Origin: Natronospirales bacterium | GTDB taxonomy: Bacteria; Pseudomonadota; Gammaproteobacteria; Natronospirales; JAIVGZ01 | Assembly: GCA_020201335.1 (NCBI GenBank) | Contig: JAIVGZ010000006.1 | Coordinates: forward strand, 61,214-113,862 | DNA: 52,649 nucleotides | Reading direction: 5' to 3' | Part shown: piece after piece, positions 20,515 through 30,876 of the stretch | Numbering within the stretch: the first letter of the stretch is position 1 | Layout of the letters: each line of letters begins with the position of its first letter | Notes under the pieces: generated by a model | The model's database searches: none | The model's input: only the letters and a program-made list of their open reading frames with translations | What the model was told of the DNA's origin: nothing | Translations under genes and position numbers: made by a program

Positions 20515-21504
20515 TTAGATGTCTTCGGCGAAGTGGCAGGCGACCAGGGAGCCACCGACCTGCCGCAGCACGGGCACGCGCTCGGCGCACAGCGGCTGTG
20601 CGTGCGGGCACCGCGTCCGAAACACGCACCCGCTCGGCGGGTCCAGGGGCGACGGCGGGTCCCCCGGAAGCGTCCGCACTGTGCGCGCGCGCGCGAGCGT
20701 TGGGTCGGGCACGGGTACCGAATCCAGCAACGCGCGCGTGTACGGGTGGCGCGGTGCAGCAAACAGCGCGTCGCGCTCGGCGGTCTCCATGATGCGGCCG
20801 AGGTACATCACGAGCACGCGGTGGCTGACCTGTCGAACAACGGACAGGTCGTGCGCGATGAACAGGAGCGCGAGCCCCATCTCGTGCTGCAGGTCCATCA
20901 GCAGGTTAACGATCTGCGCGCGCACGGACAGGTCGAGCGCCGATACCGGCTCGTCGCAAACGACCAGGTCCGGTTCGAGCACCAGCGCGCGCGCGATACC
21001 GACGCGCTGGCATTGTCCGCCGGACAGTTCGTGTGGATATCTGTCGTACAGGCCCGGGAGCAATCCGACCCGGTCCATCATTGCGACAACACGCGCTTTC
21101 CGGGCGCCGGTGTCGCGACCTTCTGCGTGCGCGCGCAACGGTTCAGCGATGATCTCCCCGATGGTCATGCGCGGGCTCAGCGATGCGAGCGGGTCCTGGA
21201 ACACAAGTTGCATCGCCCGCCTGCGTTGCCGCAACGCGAAGCGGCCCAGCTTCGAGAGGTCCTCTCCGTGCAGCAGCACGCGGCCGGCGCTCGCGGGCGT
21301 TAACTGCAGGATTGCGCGCGCCAGCGTCGTCTTGCCGCAGCCGGATTCGCCGACCACCCCTAAGGTTTCGCCCCGTATCAGGTCGAAGCTGACGCCGTCC
21401 AGCGCGCGCAGCGTGCGGCGGCGCGCGAAGGGCCCCGAGCCCGGCGCGTCGAACTCGACGCTCAGACTACGCACCGACAGCAGCGGCTCAGTCACCGGCA
21501 GCAT
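20515..21504 (-). CDS. oppF: peptide ABC transporter ATP-binding protein (OppF/DppF type)
   Basis: This ATPase of a peptide importer has 329 residues from ATG 21504 (MLPVTEPLLSVRSL). Walker A is GESGCGKTTLARAIL, the signature is LSGGQCQRVGIARAL and Walker B is LVVCDEPVSALD. The C-terminal oligopeptide/dipeptide extension has the cysteine pattern GCVFRTRCPHAQPLC. The start lies 17 bases inside the end of oppD. It forms the ATPase pair with OppD for the OppBC channel. It ends next to a REP and the S46 peptidase gene. Confidence 0.95.
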   Translation of the reverse strand: MLPVTEPLLSVRSLSVEFDAPGSGPFARRRTLRALDGVSFDLIRGETLGVVGESGCGKTTLARAILQLTPASAGRVLLHGEDLSKLGRFALRQRRRAMQLVFQDPLASLSPRMTIGEIIAEPLRAHAEGRDTGARKARVVAMMDRVGLLPGLYDRYPHELSGGQCQRVGIARALVLEPDLVVCDEPVSALDLSVRAQIVNLLMDLQHEMGLALLFIAHDLSVVRQVSHRVLVMYLGRIMETAERDALFAAPRHPYTRALLDSVPVPDPTLARARTVRTLPGDPPSPLDPPSGCVFRTRCPHAQPLCAERVPVLRQVGGSLVACHFAEDI

Positions 21505-22465
21505 CCAGGTGGCAGGCGGCGGCGCCCGACAGCCTCGCACCTAACAACGGGCGCTCACGGTCGCAACGCTCGAAGCGGTGGCTGCACCGCGGTGCGTACG
21601 GGCACCCCGGCGGTGCGAGCATCGGGTCTGGCGGGTCGCCGGCGATTGCATTGAGCCGGCCCTGGCGATCGAGCCGCGGTATTGAACGCAACAAATCCGC
21701 CGTGTAAGGGTGCTGCGGCTGATTGAAAATTCCGTCGACGCTGCCGGATTCGACGATGCGACCCGCATACATCACCAACACGCGGTCGCACTGGCCGGCA
21801 ACCACGCCAAGGTCGTGCGTAATAAGCAGCGTCGCGATGCCGCGGCTGCGCTGCAAGTCGCGCAAGATCTCCAGCACCTGTGCTTGCACGGTTACGTCAA
21901 GCGCGGTGGTCGGCTCGTCGGCAACCAGAATGTCGGGGTCGCACAGCAGCGCCATCGCAATCATCACGCGCTGGCGCATGCCCCCCGAAAACTCGTGCGG
22001 ATATCGCTCGAGCACACGGACGGCATCCGGGATTCGCACCGCCTCGAGCATGGCGACCGCGCGCCGACGGGCTTCCACGCCACGCAGGCCGGCATGGTGT
22101 GCGAGTACTTCGACCATCTGCGTGCGGATGCGCAGGTACGGGTTCAAGCTGCTCATCGGGTCCTGAAACACCAGCGCAATCCGCGCACCGCGCACCGCGT
22201 TCAGTTCCGACCCCGGCATGCCTATCAGTTCGCGGCCCCGGTAACGGGCGCTGCCCGTCGCCCGTCCATTCGTGGGGAGCAAGCCAAGCACCGCCAGCAC
22301 CGCCTGACTCTTGCCGGCGCCCGACTCGCCGATGATGCCGAGCGTTTCGCCGGGGTACAGCGCGAAATCGAGGCCGCGCACCGCGCGTAGTTCGCCGTCG
22401 CGCGTATCGAACGACACGTTCAAATCATCGACGACGAGAATAGGCTCGGCGGCGGCGGCCATCAT
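21488..22465 (-). CDS. oppD: peptide ABC transporter ATP-binding protein (OppD/DppD type)
   Basis: This 325-residue ATPase is the partner of OppF. Walker A is GESGAGKSQAVLAVLG, the signature is FSGGMRQRVMIAMAL and Walker B is ILVADEPTTALDVT. The C-terminal oligo_HPY extension has the cysteine motif GCPYAPRCSHRFERC. Its start overlaps the oppC stop by 4 bases and its end overlaps oppF by 17. All conserved elements are present. Confidence 0.95.
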   Translation of the reverse strand: MMAAAAEPILVVDDLNVSFDTRDGELRAVRGLDFALYPGETLGIIGESGAGKSQAVLAVLGLLPTNGRATGSARYRGRELIGMPGSELNAVRGARIALVFQDPMSSLNPYLRIRTQMVEVLAHHAGLRGVEARRRAVAMLEAVRIPDAVRVLERYPHEFSGGMRQRVMIAMALLCDPDILVADEPTTALDVTVQAQVLEILRDLQRSRGIATLLITHDLGVVAGQCDRVLVMYAGRIVESGSVDGIFNQPQHPYTADLLRSIPRLDRQGRLNAIAGDPPDPMLAPPGCPYAPRCSHRFERCDRERPLLGARLSGAAACHLDAAGD

Positions 22466-23319
22466 CGATCCTTCGGGTCGAGCGCATCGCGCAACCCGTC
22501 ACCGATAAAATTGAAACAAAACAGCGTGACCGCGAGGAACAGCGCGGGGAACAGCAGCATCCACGGCGCATTCTGCATCTCGCGTGCGCCGTCGGCGACG
22601 AGCAGGCCCCAACTTGTGCTTGGCTCCTGCACACCGAGCCCAAGGAACGACAGGAACGATTCGATGAGGATTACCTGCGGGATCGTCAGCGTCACATACA
22701 CGGCGACAACCCCCAGCAGATTCGGCACGATGTGGCGCCGGATAATCGCGAACGAAGACACGCCAGCGGCCTGCGCGGCCTCGACAAACTCGCGCCGCTT
22801 CAGGGATAGCGTCTGGCCGCGCACGATGCGCGCCATGTCGAGCCACTTGATCGCGCCTATCGCGATGAAGATCAGCAGGATGTTCCGACCGAACGCGACC
22901 ATGAGCAGGATAACGAGGAAGACGAAGGGAATCGCATACAGGATGTCGACAATGCGCATCATCACTGCATCGACGCGGCCACCGAGATAACCGGCGGTCG
23001 CGCCCCAACCGACCCCAATCAGCAGAGACACAAGCGTTGCGGCGATGCCGACCAGCAACGAGATGCGGCCGCCGTGCAGCGTGCGCACGAACAGGTCGCG
23101 CCCGACGGCATCGGTGCCGAAGAGGTGACCGTCAGACAGGGTTGGAGCAATCGAAACCTTGTCCCAGTAGGTGTGGTCGTACGGGTGTGGGCTCAGCGCC
23201 GGCGCGAACAAGGCCAGTAGTGTGATTGCCGCAAGGATTGCGGCCGCCACGACGGCAGCACGGTTGCGCCGTAGCCGGTGCCACGCGTCACTCAGTACCT
23301 GACTTTCGGATCCAGCCAC
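22462..23319 (-). CDS. oppC: peptide ABC transporter permease (OppC/DppC type)
   Basis: This 285-residue inner-membrane permease has an N-terminal membrane helix (AAVVAAAILAAITLLALFAP), a periplasmic loop (PHPYDHTYWDKVS) and the five-helix core. The EAA loop that docks the ATPases is REFVEAAQAAGVSSFAIIRRHIVPN. The DPLGRDLFxR-like mark is GTDAVGRDLFVRTL. It overlaps the oppB 3' end by 28 bases and oppD by 4. Confidence 0.95.
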   Translation of the reverse strand: MAGSESQVLSDAWHRLRRNRAAVVAAAILAAITLLALFAPALSPHPYDHTYWDKVSIAPTLSDGHLFGTDAVGRDLFVRTLHGGRISLLVGIAATLVSLLIGVGWGATAGYLGGRVDAVMMRIVDILYAIPFVFLVILLMVAFGRNILLIFIAIGAIKWLDMARIVRGQTLSLKRREFVEAAQAAGVSSFAIIRRHIVPNLLGVVAVYVTLTIPQVILIESFLSFLGLGVQEPSTSWGLLVADGAREMQNAPWMLLFPALFLAVTLFCFNFIGDGLRDALDPKDR

Positions 23320-24212
23320 GCGTACACCAGGTCGACGATTACATTCATCACAATTACCAGGCTGCCGTAAAAGATCACGACGCCCATTACCAGGGTGTAA
23401 TCCCGATTTAGCGCACCTTGTACGAAATAGCGGCCGATTCCTGGAAGGCCGAAAATCTGCTCAACGACGAGCGAACCCGACAGCAACGCGGCAATCGCCG
23501 GCCCGAGGAACGACACAACCGGCAGCAACGCCGGCCGCAGCGCGTGGCGCAGTACCACCGTGCGCTCCGGCAGGCCCTTCGCCCTTGCAGTGCGGATGTA
23601 GTCCGAGCGCAGCACCTCGATCATCGACCCGCGCGTCAGACGCGCGATATACGCGACGAGCGGCAGCGTCAGCACGACCACCGGCAGGAGCATGTTGCGC
23701 AAAGCGCCGCCGGACCAGCCGCCAGCCGGCAGCCAGCCCAACCACACCGCGAACACGAGGATCAGCAGCGGCGCCATCACGAAGTTCGGGATCGAGATGC
23801 CGGTCATCGCCGCAGTCATCACCGCATGGTCGGTCGCGGCATTCTGGCGCAACGCAGCGAGCGTGCCCGCCGTGACCCCGAGTAGCAGGGCGAGCACCAG
23901 CGCGGTCACGCCGAGCCGCAGCGACACCGGCAGCCCGCGCGCAATCAGTTCGTTGACGGTCCAGTCCTGGTATTGAAACGACGGGCCGAGGTCGCCGCGC
24001 ACGACATTGCCGAGGTAGCGCGCGTACTGCGCCGGCAGCGGTTCGTCGAGGTGGTAGATGCGGTCGAGGTTCGCCTGCACCTCCGGGGCCAGCGCCTTTT
24101 CGGCGTCGAACGGTCCGCCCGGGGCGAGCCGCATCATGAAGAAGGCGAGCGTTATTAATATGAATAGAGTGGGGACAGCACCGACGACCCGCTTGACCGA
24201 ATGGGCCAGCAC
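23292..24212 (-). CDS. oppB: peptide ABC transporter permease (OppB/DppB type)
   Basis: This 306-residue permease is the partner of OppC. It starts MLAHSVKRVVGAVPTLFILITLAFFMMRLAPGGPFD, the usual first helix and RLAPGGPF motif of OppB. The EAA loop is DYIRTARAKGLPERTVVLRHALRPALLP and the C-terminus ends VDLVYAWLDPKVRY. It starts 7 bases after oppA. With OppC it forms the channel for oligopeptides delivered by OppA. Confidence 0.95.
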   Translation of the reverse strand: MLAHSVKRVVGAVPTLFILITLAFFMMRLAPGGPFDAEKALAPEVQANLDRIYHLDEPLPAQYARYLGNVVRGDLGPSFQYQDWTVNELIARGLPVSLRLGVTALVLALLLGVTAGTLAALRQNAATDHAVMTAAMTGISIPNFVMAPLLILVFAVWLGWLPAGGWSGGALRNMLLPVVVLTLPLVAYIARLTRGSMIEVLRSDYIRTARAKGLPERTVVLRHALRPALLPVVSFLGPAIAALLSGSLVVEQIFGLPGIGRYFVQGALNRDYTLVMGVVIFYGSLVIVMNVIVDLVYAWLDPKVRY

Positions 24213-24219
24213 AGCCTCG

Positions 24220-25779
24220 TCAATCCCTCAGGTACAGGTGGCGGCTGGGGTGCACGTTCATCACATTCGGAACATAGCCTCCCACGGTGGGCTTCACCAG
24301 CGCCTTGCTCACGTAATAGTAGATCGGCATCACCGGGTATTCGGACAGCAGCAGGCGCTCCGCCTGTTCGAGTAACTCGCGCCTTGCTGCGGGGTCGCGC
24401 TCGCGGCCGGCGGCGACCACGAGCTGGTCGTACTCTTCGTTTTTCCAACCCATGTCGTTGAGGCCATGCGTTGACATCATCGCCTCAGCGAATGTGTTCG
24501 CGTCGTTGTAGTCGCCCACCCAGCCGGAGCGGTACACCTCGAGCTGCTGCGACTGGCGGCTGTTGAGGAAGACCTGCCACTCCTCGTTGTGGAGCGTCGC
24601 TTCGACGCCCAGCTGTTCACGCCACATGGACGCAATCGCGACGGCGATGCGCCGGTGCGATTCCGCCGTGTTGTAGCGCAGCTCGACGCGCAGCGGGTTG
24701 CGCGCCGAGTAGCCGGCCTCCGCATACAAACGGCGCGCCTCGGCGAGGCGTTGGTCACGCGGCCAGTCCGCCCACTCCGGACGCTGCGTCTCATAGTTAT
24801 CTATCCCGGGGGTCACCCACGCGTAAGCGGGCACCTCGCCCGAACCGACCACCTGCTCGGCGAGCACCTCACGGTCTATCGCGAGCGACAGCGCCTTGCG
24901 CAACGGCAAGTTGCCTTGGAACGGCGGCTTCGTCAGGTTGAAGCCGTAGAAGTAAGTACTCAGATACGGCGTGACATGCAGCTCGTCCGACAGGTTTCGC
25001 TGCAGCCATTCGTACTGCTGGACCGGGATTGTCCGCGTCATGTGCAGGTCGCCGGCGCGGTAGCGCGCGAGCTCGGTCGATTCAGCTTCGATCGGGTGAA
25101 ACACGACCGCGTGAATGCGCGTACGTTCGTCGTTCCAGTAATAGAGGTTCCGCTCGACGCGGACGTGCGAATGCGCCTCCCATTCGACGATGCGGTATGC
25201 GCCGTTGCTGACGTTGAGGCCCGGGCGCGTGAAGCGCTCGCCGTGCGTTTCAACGGTGGCGCGATGTACCGGGTAGGCGATCGGTTGCGCGAGCAGGCCG
25301 GGCAGGTACGGCGTCGGCCCGCTGAGGTGCAACACGAGCACGCCGGGTTCTGGAACGCTGATGTCTTCGATCACCGAAAGCATCTGCGCGTAATACGAAC
25401 CGGTGTCGGGGTGCACCGCGCGGCGCAACGACCACGCGAAGTCTTCGGCAGTCACCGCGTCGCCGTTCGACCAGCGCGCATTGTCACGCAGCCGGAATCT
25501 CCAGGTCAGGCCGTCTTCGGATACCGTCCAGGTCTCCGCGACCCCCGGACCGAGTTCGCCGCCCGGTTGCTCGGCTATCAGTCCTTCATAGAGGTCACGG
25601 ATGATGTTGAAGGTCTCTACGCTGCGCACGCGGTGCGGGTCGAGCGTCTCGGGTTCGAATGCGTTGCCGCGGTGCAGCACGCTGGCTGGCGGGCCATCGG
25701 CCCGCTCGCGTTCGCCACAGCCGGCCACTGCTGCGAACGCGCACAGCAACAAGACCACCGCAGGGTGCAGGCGCCGCAT
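24220..25779 (-). CDS. oppA: oligopeptide-binding lipoprotein (OppA type)
   Basis: This extracytoplasmic solute-binding protein of family 5 has 519 residues. It has a lipoprotein signal (MRRLHPAVVLLLCAFAAVAGC, with the cysteine at 21), so it is lipid-anchored in the periplasm. Family marks are ETLDPHRVRSVETFNIIRDLYEGL, AWSLRRAVHPDTGSYYAQML, LPLRKALSLAIDREVL and GWVGDYNDANTF. It is the first gene of oppABCDF, which continues through to the S46 peptidase gene. The gene begins 5 bases after the mnmG remnant. Its place between mnmG and rsmG is unusual, since those two genes are normally adjacent. Confidence 0.94.
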   Translation of the reverse strand: MRRLHPAVVLLLCAFAAVAGCGERERADGPPASVLHRGNAFEPETLDPHRVRSVETFNIIRDLYEGLIAEQPGGELGPGVAETWTVSEDGLTWRFRLRDNARWSNGDAVTAEDFAWSLRRAVHPDTGSYYAQMLSVIEDISVPEPGVLVLHLSGPTPYLPGLLAQPIAYPVHRATVETHGERFTRPGLNVSNGAYRIVEWEAHSHVRVERNLYYWNDERTRIHAVVFHPIEAESTELARYRAGDLHMTRTIPVQQYEWLQRNLSDELHVTPYLSTYFYGFNLTKPPFQGNLPLRKALSLAIDREVLAEQVVGSGEVPAYAWVTPGIDNYETQRPEWADWPRDQRLAEARRLYAEAGYSARNPLRVELRYNTAESHRRIAVAIASMWREQLGVEATLHNEEWQVFLNSRQSQQLEVYRSGWVGDYNDANTFAEAMMSTHGLNDMGWKNEEYDQLVVAAGRERDPAARRELLEQAERLLLSEYPVMPIYYYVSKALVKPTVGGYVPNVMNVHPSRHLYLRD

Positions 25780-25784
25780 CGCGA

Positions 25785-27405
25785 TCAGGCCGACCGGCGC
25801 TTCAGGTAAACGGTCAGCAACGAAACCGCGGCGGGCGTCACGCCGGCGATTCGCCCGGCCTGGCCCAGCGTCGCGGGGCGATGACGCTCAAGCTTCTGCT
25901 GAACTTCGGCCGACAGGCCGCGCACGGATGCATAGTCGAGGTCCGCGGGTATCGACCGCTCCTCTTGCCCTCGGGCGCGCTCGACCTGGTCGTTCTGGCG
26001 GTCGATGTAGCCCGCGTAGCGCGCCTGGATTTCGACCTGTTCGCCCACCGTCGGGTCTTCGACGCCGGGGCCGGCACCCGCTATCGCCATCAGTTCGGCG
26101 TAGCCGACCTCAGGGCGCCGCAACAATTCGATCGCTCGGTGTTCGCCGATGCGCAACGCGCGCAAGCGCGCCTGCTCAGCGGCGACCGCGTCGCGCTTCG
26201 CACTGAACCGCGTCCACCGCGCGTCATCGACGAGCCCGAGTTCGCGTCCGACCGGCGTCAGCCGCAGGTCAGCGTTGTCCTCGCGCAGCGTCAACCGGTA
26301 TTCGGCACGGCTTGTGAACATCCGGTAAGGCTCCTGCGTTCCGCGCGTCACCAGGTCGTCGACCAGCACGCCGATGTACGCCTCATCTCGGCGCGGCGAC
26401 CACTGCGTCGCGCCGGCGACCTGCCGTGCCGCGTTGACACCTGCGAGCAGCCCCTGCGCCGCTGCTTCTTCGTAACCTGTGGTCCCGTTGATTTGCCCGG
26501 CGAAATAGAGGCCGGGCAGATGCCGCGTCTCGAGCGTCGGCCGTAATTCGCGTGGGTCGAAGTAGTCGTATTCGATCGCATAGCCGGGGCGCGTCAGGTG
26601 CGCCGAGGCGAAGCCGTCGATGCTGCGCACCATCGCCACCTGAACATCGAACGGCAGGCTGGTTGAAATCCCGTTCGGGTAGACCTCGGTGACATCGAGC
26701 CCCTCCGGCTCGATGAACACCTGATGCGACGCCTTGTCGGCAAAGCGCACGACCTTGTCTTCGACCGACGGGCAATAACGGGGGCCGGTGCCGCCGATCG
26801 CGCCCGTGTACATTGGCGAGCGATCGAGCGCGCCGCGGATGAGGTCGTGCGTGCGTTCGTTGGTTTGCGCTATCCAGCACGAGACCTGGCGTGGATGGTC
26901 GGCGTGGCTGCCGACGAAGCTGAACACCGGCCGCGGGTCATCGCCCGGCTGCTCCGTGAGCGCCCGGTAATCAATCGTGCGGCCATCTATCCGCGGCGGT
27001 GTGCCGGTCTTCAGGCGGCCAACTGTGAACGGCAACTCGCGCAGGCGCGCGGCCAACGCGTTCGACGGCGGGTCTCCGGCGCGCCCACCCTGGTGGCTGC
27101 TGTCGCCGATGTGGATACGCCCACCGAGGAAGGTGCCGACGGTCAATACCGTTGAGCCTACGAAAATGGATACCGGCGTGGTCGGCGGCACGGGCCATCA
27201 CGCCGCCAAGTGCATCGATTTCCCGCACCAGGTGGCCCTTGCCGATTCCACCGATCGCCGGGTTGCAGCTCATCGCCCCAAGTGTGTCGAGCGCGTGCGT
27301 CAGCAGCAGCGTGCGGGCGCCCGCGCGGGCGGCTGCGAGCGCCGCCTCCGTACCCGCGTGGCCTCCACCGACCACAATGACGTCATATTTCCCGGCGAAT
27401 TCCAT
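25785..27405 (-). pseudogene. mnmG: tRNA uridine-5-carboxymethylaminomethyl enzyme MnmG, internal gap
   Basis: MnmG, with MnmE, modifies wobble uridine 34 of several tRNAs. The N-terminal part from ATG 27405 ([23 protein letters not shown] motif; then [24 protein letters not shown] and AGIHFRRLN) is in one frame. From about 27140 the homology goes on in another frame ([15 protein letters not shown] to the end, [17 protein letters not shown]). Between them roughly 65 residues are missing, including the family's KGPAVRATRAQADR segment. The two frames differ, so no full-length protein can be made without a shift. The total of 1621 bases is not a multiple of three. It may be a real deletion or an assembly error. 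Confidence 0.88.
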
Positions 27406-27503
27406 AATACCGACGATTGTAGGGCGCGCGCCGCGCCGACGCCATCGGCTTGACCCACATGGTTCGCCACGGCACCATCGAGAAAACAAGAGTGTAGGTC
27501 TCC

Positions 27504-28985
27504 ATGAAGTTCCGTTCGTCAACCATTGCCTTTGCGTGCGCAGCGGCGCTCTGCGGTCATGCCGATGCCGCTGTGCGCGACGGCACCGAAGCGTTACCAC
27601 TCAAAGCCTGTCACCTTTCTGTTTCTCAGGCGACGGCGCGCGTCGCCGCGCGTTGCGGCACGCTGTCGGTGCCCGAAAACCCAGCTGAACCGAATGGCCG
27701 CACCATCGATCTCGCGGTCGCGTTGCTGCCTGCCTCTGCGCGGACCCGCGCGGACGACCCGCTTGTATTCATCACCGGCGGCCCCGGACAGTCGGCGCTC
27801 GAGTCTTTCGTCCTCGCCGGCCATGCATTCCGCCGCATCGGCCGAGACCGTGACATCCTGCTGGTCGACCAGCGTGGTACCGGTGATTCGAACCGCCTCA
27901 GCTGCGACATGCCGGACAGCCACGAAGAACTGACGGCGAGCGCGGAGCAACGGCGCGAATGGATGCGCGAGTGCCTCGACCAGTTGCCTGGCGACCCACG
28001 CTTCTATACGACCAGCGTCGCGATACGCGACCTCGATGCGGTGCGCGTCGCACTCGGGTATGAGTTACTCAACTTATATGGCATCTCCTACGGCTCGCGC
28101 GTTGCGCAAGCGTACGCGCGGCGATACCCAGACAACACGCGCTCGGTGATCCTCGACGGCGTCGTGCCGATGGACCTCGCGCTCGGCCCCGACATCTCGC
28201 TCGATGCCCAGCGCGCGCTCGGGCTGCTGTTCCAGCGCTGCGCCGACGACGAGGCCTGCAACGAACGCTTCCCGGACCTCGCCGACAGCTTCGCGCAAGT
28301 GCAGGCTCAGTTGCGTGAGGGCGCGCTCCAGCTCGTGCTCGCCGACCCCGTCACTGCCGAACTCACTGAGCTGATGTTCAGCGATGAGTATTTCACCGGC
28401 GTCATCCGCATGTTCAGCTATGCGCCGGAGACCGTTGCGCTGCTGCCGTTGCTAATCGACCATGCCGCCAGCTACGGCGATTACGCGCCGCTCGCTGCGC
28501 AGGCGCTTCTCGTGATGCAGGAGCTCGGCGACTCAATAACGACCGGCATGCACCACGCGGTCGTGTGCACCGAGGACATCCCGTTCATCACGGATGACGA
28601 TGCCTTGCGCGAGCAGCTGCGCGAGACTTATCTCGGTGCGAACACGCTCGAATACCTGGCGGACGCTTGCAGCGTATGGCCGCAAGGTGTGATCGACCCG
28701 GACTTCAAGGAACCCTGGACGAGCGGCATCCCGACGCTGATCCTGTCGGGCGAGGCGGACCCAGTGACGCCGCCGCGCAACGGCGAACGCCTGCTCGAGA
28801 CCTTAGCCAACGCGCGCCACGTCGTCGGCCCGGGGCAAGGCCATGGCCTGGCTGCGCGTGGCTGCGTACCGCGGCTTATGGCTGACTTCGTCGCAGGTGC
28901 AGACCCGGCCGCGCTCGAAGTCGAGTGCGTCGAGCGCATTGCACCGGCGCCGTTCTTCCTGCGCTTCACCGGGCCGAACCCATGA
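27504..28985 (+). CDS. secreted alpha/beta-hydrolase peptidase (S33, TAP-like)
   Basis: This 493-residue protein has a signal peptide ([22 protein letters not shown]). It is an S33-family tripeptidyl/prolyl aminopeptidase-like hydrolase. The oxyanion region is [11 protein letters not shown] and the conserved [13 protein letters not shown] follows. The triad is Ser195 in [13 protein letters not shown], Asp419 in [11 protein letters not shown] and His447 in GQGHGL, with a TAP-like C-terminal domain. It probably removes residues from peptides in the periplasm. An AGGT lies 5 bases before the ATG. Its stop overlaps the next ATG (ATGA), the first of three such couplings. It is divergent from mnmG. 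Confidence 0.93.
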   Translation: MKFRSSTIAFACAAALCGHADAAVRDGTEALPLKACHLSVSQATARVAARCGTLSVPENPAEPNGRTIDLAVALLPASARTRADDPLVFITGGPGQSALESFVLAGHAFRRIGRDRDILLVDQRGTGDSNRLSCDMPDSHEELTASAEQRREWMRECLDQLPGDPRFYTTSVAIRDLDAVRVALGYELLNLYGISYGSRVAQAYARRYPDNTRSVILDGVVPMDLALGPDISLDAQRALGLLFQRCADDEACNERFPDLADSFAQVQAQLREGALQLVLADPVTAELTELMFSDEYFTGVIRMFSYAPETVALLPLLIDHAASYGDYAPLAAQALLVMQELGDSITTGMHHAVVCTEDIPFITDDDALREQLRETYLGANTLEYLADACSVWPQGVIDPDFKEPWTSGIPTLILSGEADPVTPPRNGERLLETLANARHVVGPGQGHGLAARGCVPRLMADFVAGADPAALEVECVERIAPAPFFLRFTGPNP

Positions 28986-29707
28986 TTGAGATTGAAAACC
29001 TCGAGAAGTCGTTTGGCGCAGTTCGCGCGGTCGACGGCGTCAGTTTTCGCGCCGATGATGGCCGTATTACCGGGTTGCTCGGTCCAAACGGCGCCGGTAA
29101 ATCCACAACGCTGCGCATCCTGTACACGGTGCTGCGGGCCGACGGCGGGTCGGCGCGCGTCGATGGCCACGATGTCGCCGAAGCGCCGCTGGCGGTACGC
29201 CGCTCGATGGGCGTACTGCCGCATGGCACCGGCATCTATCCGCGCCTCACGGCGCGGGAAAACATCGCATATTACGGCCGGCTGAACGGCCTGCGCGGAG
29301 CGGCGCTGGCCGCGCGCGTCGACAGCTTGATCGAAATGCTCGAGATCGAGGAGTTCAGCGAGCGCCGGGCAAAGGGCTTTTCACAGGGGCAGCGTATCAA
29401 GGTGGCCCTCGCTCGCTCGCTCGTCCACGACCCTCGTAACGTCGTTCTCGACGAACCGACCAACGGGCTCGATGTGATGGCGACGCGCGCGCTGCGCGAA
29501 CTGATCCGCAAGTTGCGCGCCGACGGGCGGTGCGTGCTCTTCTCAAGCCACGTGATGCAGGAGGTCGCGGCGCTGTGCGATGACATCGTGATTATTGCGC
29601 ACGGTCGCGTGGTCGCGCGCGGCTCGCCGGAGGCGTTGCGCGCAGAGATGGGCCAACAGGATTTAGAGGAAGTGTTCGTACGGGCGATTGAGCGGGGTGC
29701 GCAATGA
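28982..29707 (+). CDS. ABC transporter ATP-binding protein (NatA type)
   Basis: This 241-residue ATPase of an ABC-2 exporter starts at ATG 28982 ([19 protein letters not shown]). Walker A is GPNGAGKSTTLRIL, the signature is SQGQRIKVALAR (Gln for the first Gly of SGGQ, as in many NatA relatives) and Walker B is NVVLDEPTNGLDV. It forms a complex with the permease encoded next. Both borders are 4-base ATGA overlaps. The cargo is not known; NatA/NatB pairs have been linked to sodium or drug export, and the flanking peptidase gives no firm substrate. Confidence 0.94.
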   Translation: MIEIENLEKSFGAVRAVDGVSFRADDGRITGLLGPNGAGKSTTLRILYTVLRADGGSARVDGHDVAEAPLAVRRSMGVLPHGTGIYPRLTARENIAYYGRLNGLRGAALAARVDSLIEMLEIEEFSERRAKGFSQGQRIKVALARSLVHDPRNVVLDEPTNGLDVMATRALRELIRKLRADGRCVLFSSHVMQEVAALCDDIVIIAHGRVVARGSPEALRAEMGQQDLEEVFVRAIERGAQ

Positions 29708-30876
29708 TTAGTGGCGCCTGGGTCGTCTTCGCGAAGGAATCGATTGATAATCTGCGCGACCGGCGCGCGGTGCTGTCGTCGCTGATCATGGGGCCAATCC
29801 TCGGCCCTGCAATTTTCGCAATCGCCATGACCGCCGTGCTGAAGATGACCGCCGGCGAGCTGGAGAAGCCTCTCGAGCTGCCGGTCATGGGCGCCGAACA
29901 CGCACCGAACCTGGTCGCATGGCTAGAGCAGCGCGAAGTCGAAATCCTGCCGGTGCCGGAAGACCCGGAACAGTCGGTCCGCGACGGCGACCACCACGTC
30001 ATCCTCGTGATTCCCGAAAGCTACGGCGAGCAGTTCCGCGCCGGCACGCCGGCGGCGGTACGCCTGATGGTCGATGCATCCAACCGCAAGGCACAGACGA
30101 ACATCCGGCGTACGCGCGGGATGCTGGAAGGGTACAGCGACAGCATCGGCAGGCTTCGCCTGCTCGCCCGTGGGGTCAATCCGTCGGTCAGCGACGCGGT
30201 CGCCATCGAGACCGACGACCTTGCGTCGCCGGCGCAGCGGGCGTCGCTGATACTCGGCATGTTGCCGTATCTGATTGTGATTTCCATGATGATGGGCGGC
30301 TTCTATTTGGCTATCGACACCACGGCCGGTGAGCGCGAACGAGGCTCGCTTGAAGCGCTCCTTACAGCGCCGCTCTCCCGCGGCGAACTCATGGCCGGTA
30401 AGCTTGCGGCGACCTTCGTGTTTTCCGTACTCGGGCTGATACTCGCGTTGATCGCGTTCTGGGTGGTCATCCCGATGGTGCCGCTCGACCAGGTCGGGAT
30501 GGTGATCAATTTCACGCCGCAGATGGCAACCGGCATCTTCTTCGTAAACCTCCCCTTAGCGCTGTTTGTCGCGGCGATGCTCACGGTCGTCGCCGCGTTC
30601 ACCCGCAGCTTCAAGGAAGCGCAGACCTGGCTATCGCTGGCGCTGTTTGTGCCGATGATTCCGACTTTCGTAATCCTGATTCTGCCGTTCCAGGCGCAGG
30701 GATGGATGATGGTCGTGCCGAGCCTCAGCCAGGGCGTTCTGGTCAACGAGATTATCCGTGGGGAGACCCTCGACCTTTCGCAGGTCGTCATATCATGGGT
30801 GACGACCATCGCGTACGGACTCGGGCTCGGTGCGGTTGCCGCGCGCTTGTACCGGCGGGAAGCGGTGCTCGGTTGA
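29704..30876 (+). CDS. ABC-2 type transporter permease (NatB type)
   Basis: This 390-residue permease has one N-terminal membrane helix (about 22-45) after a KESIDNLRDRRAVLSSL amphipathic lead. A large extracytoplasmic domain of about 130 residues follows, then five or six C-terminal helices (from ILGMLPYLIVISMMMGGFYLAI). The cytoplasmic loop ERERGSLEALLTAPLSRGELMAGK is the ABC-2 hallmark. It is coupled to the ATPase gene before it. Its TGA overlaps the TTG start of the diguanylate cyclase gene. Confidence 0.93.
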   Translation: MISGAWVVFAKESIDNLRDRRAVLSSLIMGPILGPAIFAIAMTAVLKMTAGELEKPLELPVMGAEHAPNLVAWLEQREVEILPVPEDPEQSVRDGDHHVILVIPESYGEQFRAGTPAAVRLMVDASNRKAQTNIRRTRGMLEGYSDSIGRLRLLARGVNPSVSDAVAIETDDLASPAQRASLILGMLPYLIVISMMMGGFYLAIDTTAGERERGSLEALLTAPLSRGELMAGKLAATFVFSVLGLILALIAFWVVIPMVPLDQVGMVINFTPQMATGIFFVNLPLALFVAAMLTVVAAFTRSFKEAQTWLSLALFVPMIPTFVILILPFQAQGWMMVVPSLSQGVLVNEIIRGETLDLSQVVISWVTTIAYGLGLGAVAARLYRREAVLG

